A stretch of DNA of 64,000 nucleotides, from NCBI GenBank assembly GCA_003427395.1, contig BFEA01000222.1, positions 256,824 to 320,823 on the forward strand, given 5' to 3'. Both the position numbers and the translations under genes were made by a program. Positions within the stretch are counted from its first letter, which is position 1; every line of letters starts with the position of its first letter. This document shows positions 60,101 through 64,000 of the stretch, in pieces. The notes beneath the pieces are model-generated. The model saw only the letters and a list, made by a program, of their open reading frames with translations. It was not told the origin of the DNA and made no database searches. This stretch comes from Chara braunii (Eukaryota; Streptophyta; Charophyceae; Charales; Characeae).

Positions 60101-61060
60101 CAGGTTTATTAGTGCGGATTGGAAGGACTTCACCTCACAGATCTATGACATTAAACTCAACAAGACTTCTGGTCGACACTCCGAAGCCAATGGATTGGCC
60201 GACGAAATCAACCAGACTGTCATTCAACTACTTCGCGCATTAATTGTTCCAGATCAGAACACGTGGGACAAGGAGTTAGACAAAGTGAAAGGGTTGTACA
60301 ACAACTCCATTCACTCTGCAACTGGCGTAACACCGAATAAACTGCAATATGGTTGGCAGATGCGCAATCCTCTCTCCTATTTGTTCCCCGAACGGTCCCC
60401 TGGTCTGACGCCCAGCATGCCTGGCTACAATGCCAAGTACGCACGCCTGCTCAAAGCTGTTATCGCAGCAATGAACAAGCATCAACATGCCATGATCAAA
60501 CATGCTAACAAGTCGCACAAAGAAGCGAACTTCAAAGTAGGGGATTATGTCTGGGACAAAATGTCTGAGTTTTTTGATGAAGAGGGCGTATCATGAAAGC
60601 TTCTTCCATTGTACTATGACCCTTGGCAGGTTCTGAAGGCGATTAGAATGAATTTGGTCCTTCATATGTGATTGACGTGCCTCCTCATCTGCACACATAT
60701 CTGGTCTTTCACGCATCCAAACTGTTTCCACACATCGATGATGAAACTTTTCCCTTCCGAGATCCTATGATACCTCGTCCTATCGACGGCGGCCATGAGA
60801 TAGACAGAATCGTTTCCCATGAAGGCAGAGGGAGGAATAGACAGTATAAGGTTCCCTTCCACTATCACCTGTTGAACGAGTTTTTTTTGATCGACCAGAA
60901 AGAGTTGCTAAAGAACGCTCCACGTGTTGTGAACGCTTATGAACGACAGATCGCTGATGGACGGACTGCTAAGTTTTCTGCAAAACTCACTCCCTACGGT
61001 CTTACTAAATCCCTCTTTTTTATCTACGCCTACGGTGCATTTTGTGTCGACTCTCAATGA
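57150..61060 (+). pseudogene. Ty3/gypsy pol (PR-RT-RNaseH-IN), stops and frameshifts
   Basis: Protease has MLIDSGSTTNFFS (about 57454), an intact D-S-G triad. A TAG at 57698 follows. RT spans about 58120-59047, with FVPKK-stop(TGA 58355)-GKLRMC, FSKIDLKSGYHQIEV, MPFGLTNAPATFQ and VVYLDDILIF (about 58670). RNase H (59050-59420) has VVTTDASRFGIGAVLQQDD; frameshifts occur at about 59040 and 59430. Integrase (59433-60596) has an H-X4-H...CKVC zinc module and core Asp near 59924 and 60090 (SDRDTRF). The third acidic position is Asp at 60201 (GLADEIN), where the family normally has Glu. A TGA at 60594 and a frameshift near 60645 precede the tail ending at 61060. The element is dead but the gene order is complete. 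Confidence 0.9.
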
Positions 61061-61090
61061 GTTACTCGCTCGAAGGGACCTCGCTCTTGA

Positions 61091-61101
61091 GAGGGGGGTA
61101 G
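61091..61101 (+). other. Polypurine tract
   Basis: GAGGGGGGTAG lies immediately before the LTR start TGTAATG. The same tract precedes the inverted LTR at 55522. Confidence 0.85.
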
Positions 61102-62522
61102 TGTAATGACCCGCCAAAAACACAGACTGAGAACACTGCTGATTTATGGGATTTGCCACTGGAATGAGTGCCTTGTTGTGATTCCCGCATTCTGCTGTGG
61201 TTTCCAAGTCTGTGTGTGTGTGTGCGTGCCTGCTGGTTTGCATGCCTGTCTGAGTGCTTGTCGGTTGAGTGTGTGTGTGACCCACAAGGGTACTTGTTGG
61301 TTGCAAGGCCCCGCAGGGCCGGTACTTACCTGTGACCGTGATTTTGAGGGTTGCAGCGGGGGAAAACACTCGAGTAGCGGGGGTAGGCCCGTGACACTTA
61401 GAGCAGAGGGGAAAAACACTCAAGTAGCAGGTAGGTCGGTATCACTGAAGTAGTGGCAGAAGTGTCGGGTACTGGAGGCTGAGCAGAAGAAGACAAAAAG
61501 TTGGCATTTTTAGAGGCCCTGTAGCGGTAGGCTAGAGGGAGGCCGGTACCAGTCCAAGTAGCCCGGGTCTAGGGCCTGTCCGAAAGTTAGCAGAGCCTGC
61601 AATGATGTTTCCCTCCGAAAGGGAGGAGGTACCGGTTGCTTGGAGGCCGCTCGGCCTAGGAAGTCACTGCCCAGAAGGCCAGTAGGCCGCTATATCTTTC
61701 GGAGGAGCAAGTAGCTCCTCCTCATTTGCAGTATGCAAGGATTGGCGACATTCTGCTGGAGCACAGCGCTGGCTGATACATCGCTGCTTGGAGGTGAAGG
61801 GCAGCTGGCGCTCAGCCTGGCTATGGCGAGCAGCCCAGCTTGAGGAGGAGGAAGAAGGGGGCTAAGGAGGAGAGTGGCGAGGCACCTACCTGGCTGTGGT
61901 GGACACCGTCTTCATCACCTTGTTGGGCGCTGCATCTGGAAGTCCCCAGTTGGGGTAGTGCCGCACCAAGGAAGCTCGAGGCAGAGTCAGGCATGGCGGA
62001 CTGGCCAGCAGCGGCATAGCTGCTTTGGGTTGTCCTTTGGACAGGAGCGCAGCACCATAGCTGCTTTGGGTTGTCCTTTGGACAGGAGCGCAGCACCATA
62101 GCTGCTTTGGGTTGTCCTTTGGACAGGAGGGCAGGACCCTCAGTAGTCCGCCATAGCCTGCGCATGTGAGAGGAGGCTGAAGGAGGGAAGCCATAGCTAT
62201 GGTGGACTTGTTGTTGTTGTTGTTGAGTCAGCAGTAAGAGGGAGCTTCGGATATTGATTCTGGTTCATCCATTCATTGTTATTATTATTATTGGGAGAAG
62301 AATAAGATTGGCGAAGTGAAGGAGGAGGAGGAAGGTGGAGAGAGAAGGGGGGGAATTGTCATTGGTCTTGCTGGTGCATTTCTTCTTCTTCTTCTTCTTC
62401 TTCTTCTTCTTTCTCTCTCCTCTGATCTCTATCTCTTTGCAAGTGCTTTCATTTCTTTTGCAATTAGGTGGCATTGTCTTTCATTGTGAATTTGCACTTT
62501 GGGAATGACCAGGATCGTAACA
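61102..62522 (+). mobile_element. Intact 3' LTR (1421 bp) of the gypsy family
   Basis: It starts TGTAATGACCCG and ends GATCGTAACA, canonical TG...CA. Internal features: a GT-rich run (61208-61225), AGGTACCGGTTGCTT near 61628, which is the unoccupied counterpart of the LARD insertion site, three 41-bp minisatellite units (62015-62135), TTG and TCT microsatellites (about 62209-62225 and 62380-62412). It aligns over its full length with the split minus-strand LTR. Confidence 0.88.
62015..62135 (+). repeat. 41-bp minisatellite within LTR, three units
   Basis: The unit CATAGCTGCTTTGGGTTGTC + CTTTGGACAGGAGCGCAGCAC starts at 62015, 62056 and 62097. The split LTR copy has two units (about 37165-37250, complement), so copy number varies. 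Confidence 0.85.
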
Positions 62523-63149
62523 ATAGGGAGAAATCCTCGAATTCCGGATTACCCCGACACACATAACCTACTAACCACCAATACTATGTGAAACTGGGAT
62601 TCGTCGCCATCGAAACTAACTTCCCTCCCTTCTATCTCCTTCTTCCTTATCACAATCCAACGGGCGTCCCTTGGGACATGATAGCTCTCTACTGGCCCCG
62701 AAGGCCGTGCTCTGAGTGCCAACAATATTACACCTATCGGACCGCGGGATTTGTCAGACGAACCCGTTTCGAAGCTGAGGGCCGAGAACACAGCCTCTGG
62801 CTGAGGCCGTCCACGTCAAATTCCGAGATCTGCGAAACCCGTCGACGGCAAGTGTTTACATAGAGAGACACCCACTGTGTTCCCTCTGTACATAGAGTAC
62901 GAACCCGTCCCAGGCGACAAGGCTGGCGAAACTAGCCGCCCGGTTCTGATAAGGGTGTAACAGAAAACCTGGTCCTTTGCTGAACCACTTGCACTTCTGT
63001 CCTTGAAACTTGACACCGGAGATCTCAGTTCCGAACTGGGACTCCACCCCCACTTTCCTAAAATCATTGGCACACCCCTATTACACACTTCCCGTCCCAC
63101 TCCCACTTCGAAACAGGAAGTCACACTGGCGTGAGGTTGGGCGTCACAA
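62523..63149. other. Unassigned stretch between two LTR copies
   Basis: No gene or repeat partner is recognised; the open frames have no domain. Confidence 0.4.
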
Positions 63150-64000
63150 CCAAAGAAGAAGAAGGAAGAAGAAGAAGAAGAAGAAGAAGAAGAAGAAGAA
63201 GAAGACGAAGATGTACACCAGCAAGACCAATGACAAATCCCCCCTTCTCTCTCCACCTTCCTCCTCCTCCTTATCTCCACGAGTGGTTGAAGCAGAATCA
63301 ATGTCCCACGTTCCCTCTTACTGCCAGCACAACAAGAGGTCCACCATAACCATGGCCTCCCTCTTGTCCTTCCTCACACGGGCCTAAGCTATGGCTGACT
63401 ACTGAGGGCCCTCCTGTGCAAAAGACAACGCAAAGTGGCTCTAGCTGCTGCTCTTCAGGCCGCCATGCCTGACTCTGCCTTGGAGCTTCCTTGGTGCAGC
63501 ACTAACCCCCACTGGGCCCTTCCAGATGCAGCGCCCAACAAGGTGATGAAGATGGTGTCCACCATAGCCAGGTAGGTACCTCGCCACTCTCCTCCTTCGC
63601 CCCCTTCTTCCTCCTCCTCAAGCTGGGCTGCTGGCCATAGCCAGGAAGAGCGCCCAGCACCCTTCCTTCCACCCAGGCAGCGCTCTGAGAACCAGCAAAC
63701 TTACTGCAAATGAGGTAGAGCCCAGCGCTCTACCTGGAGATAAAGCGGTGTATTTGCCTCTTGGGCGGTGACTTCCAGGCCGCGCGGCCTCCAAGCAATT
63801 GCACCTCCCTTTCAGAGGGAAAGATCATTGCAGGCTCTGATATCGTCCACACAGGCCCTAGACTCAGGCGACTTGGGACTGGTACCCGCCTACCTCTAGC
63901 CTACCGCTACTGGGCCTCTAAAAATGCCAACTTTTTGTCTTCTTCTGCTCGGCCTTCAGTTCCCGACACATCTACCGCTGCTTGAGTGGTACCGGCCTAC
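63150..64000 (-). mobile_element. Third copy of the 1.4-kb LTR, minus orientation, truncated
   Basis: From the (GAA)n run at about 63150, the sequence follows the same order as 36870-37620 and then 54990-55190, ending at the window edge inside the LTR. The 3' end of the LTR is missing. At 63794 the site corresponding to the LARD insertion is unoccupied (AAGCAATTGCACCTCC). It is more diverged than the other two copies. Confidence 0.8.

Noticed and set aside
62523-62863. Plus-strand 91-codon frame near 62588
   Set aside because: No recognisable motif and no promoter or splice context; it lies between decayed LTRs.

Overview
The window looks like a repeat-rich nuclear segment of a large eukaryotic genome. 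It has no operons, no Shine-Dalgarno sites and no intact cellular gene that I recognise. Long low-complexity tracts and Ns in the assembly separate layers of decayed mobile elements. Two primer-binding sites point to the green plant lineage: one matches the 3' end of plant initiator-Met tRNA and one matches plant Asp tRNA with one mismatch. A streptophyte alga with a large genome, such as Chara, would fit, but that is inference and not proven here.

Layout. (1) 1-2159 (+): C-terminal half of a Ty3/gypsy pol (RNase H, integrase) in one reading frame broken by three stop codons, followed by LTR-like sequence with TATA and poly(A) signals (2160-3600). (2) 4169-4940 (-): a small TATA-driven ORF with an RG-rich and acidic N-terminus. 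(3) 5.9-10.8 kb: mostly unassigned, with two unrecognised ORF remnants. (4) 10.86-11.25 kb (+): the terminal part of an LTR related to the large LTRs found further on; it abuts (5) 11.25-14.36 kb (-), a gag-protease pseudogene that carries a 345-bp inverted-repeat insertion with a 9-bp target duplication. Its 5' leader, initiator-Met primer site and probable LTR (15.44 to about 17.15 kb) follow; leader and LTR carry many CCACGTCA-type motifs. (6) 17.3-18.3 and 23.6-24.3 kb: tRNA-derived SINE-like copies and minisatellites, flanking (7) 18.86-22.77 kb (-), a heavily frameshifted chromovirus pol with a C-terminal chromodomain and a 163-bp MITE inside its RNase H. (8) 24.83-26.6 kb: a (CT)n tract followed by a 1.7-kb pyrimidine tract. 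(9) 26.6-36.8 kb: unassigned sequence, one noteworthy non-retroelement ORF (33.28-34.26 kb, -), a foldback-like GA-rich segment and small tandem arrays.

(10) 36.77-62.52 kb is the most structured part. A 1.4-kb LTR of a gypsy family lies in minus orientation and is split by a 17.4-kb insertion (37.63-54.99 kb). The insertion is a non-autonomous LTR element with about 5.6-kb LTRs, an Asp-tRNA primer site, two tandem gag-like genes and no pol, which resembles a LARD. An ACTGGT hexamer flanks both ends, and two unoccupied copies of the target LTR lie at 61.6 and 63.8 kb. Beyond the split LTR, a minus-strand pol C-terminus is fused head-to-head to a plus-strand gag-PR-RT-RNaseH-IN pseudogene (56.19-61.06 kb) with a clean polypurine tract and 3' LTR (61.10-62.52 kb). 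Another truncated minus copy of that LTR runs off the window end.

No gene network can be described. The story is nested insertion, followed by decay (CpG to TpG stops) and one clear assembly artefact: a 2.35-kb segment of the large LTR is repeated with Ns at identical positions. The candidates most worth following are the tandem-gag LARD, the SINE family, the two MITE-like elements with inferable empty sites, and the unassigned ORF at 33.3 kb.
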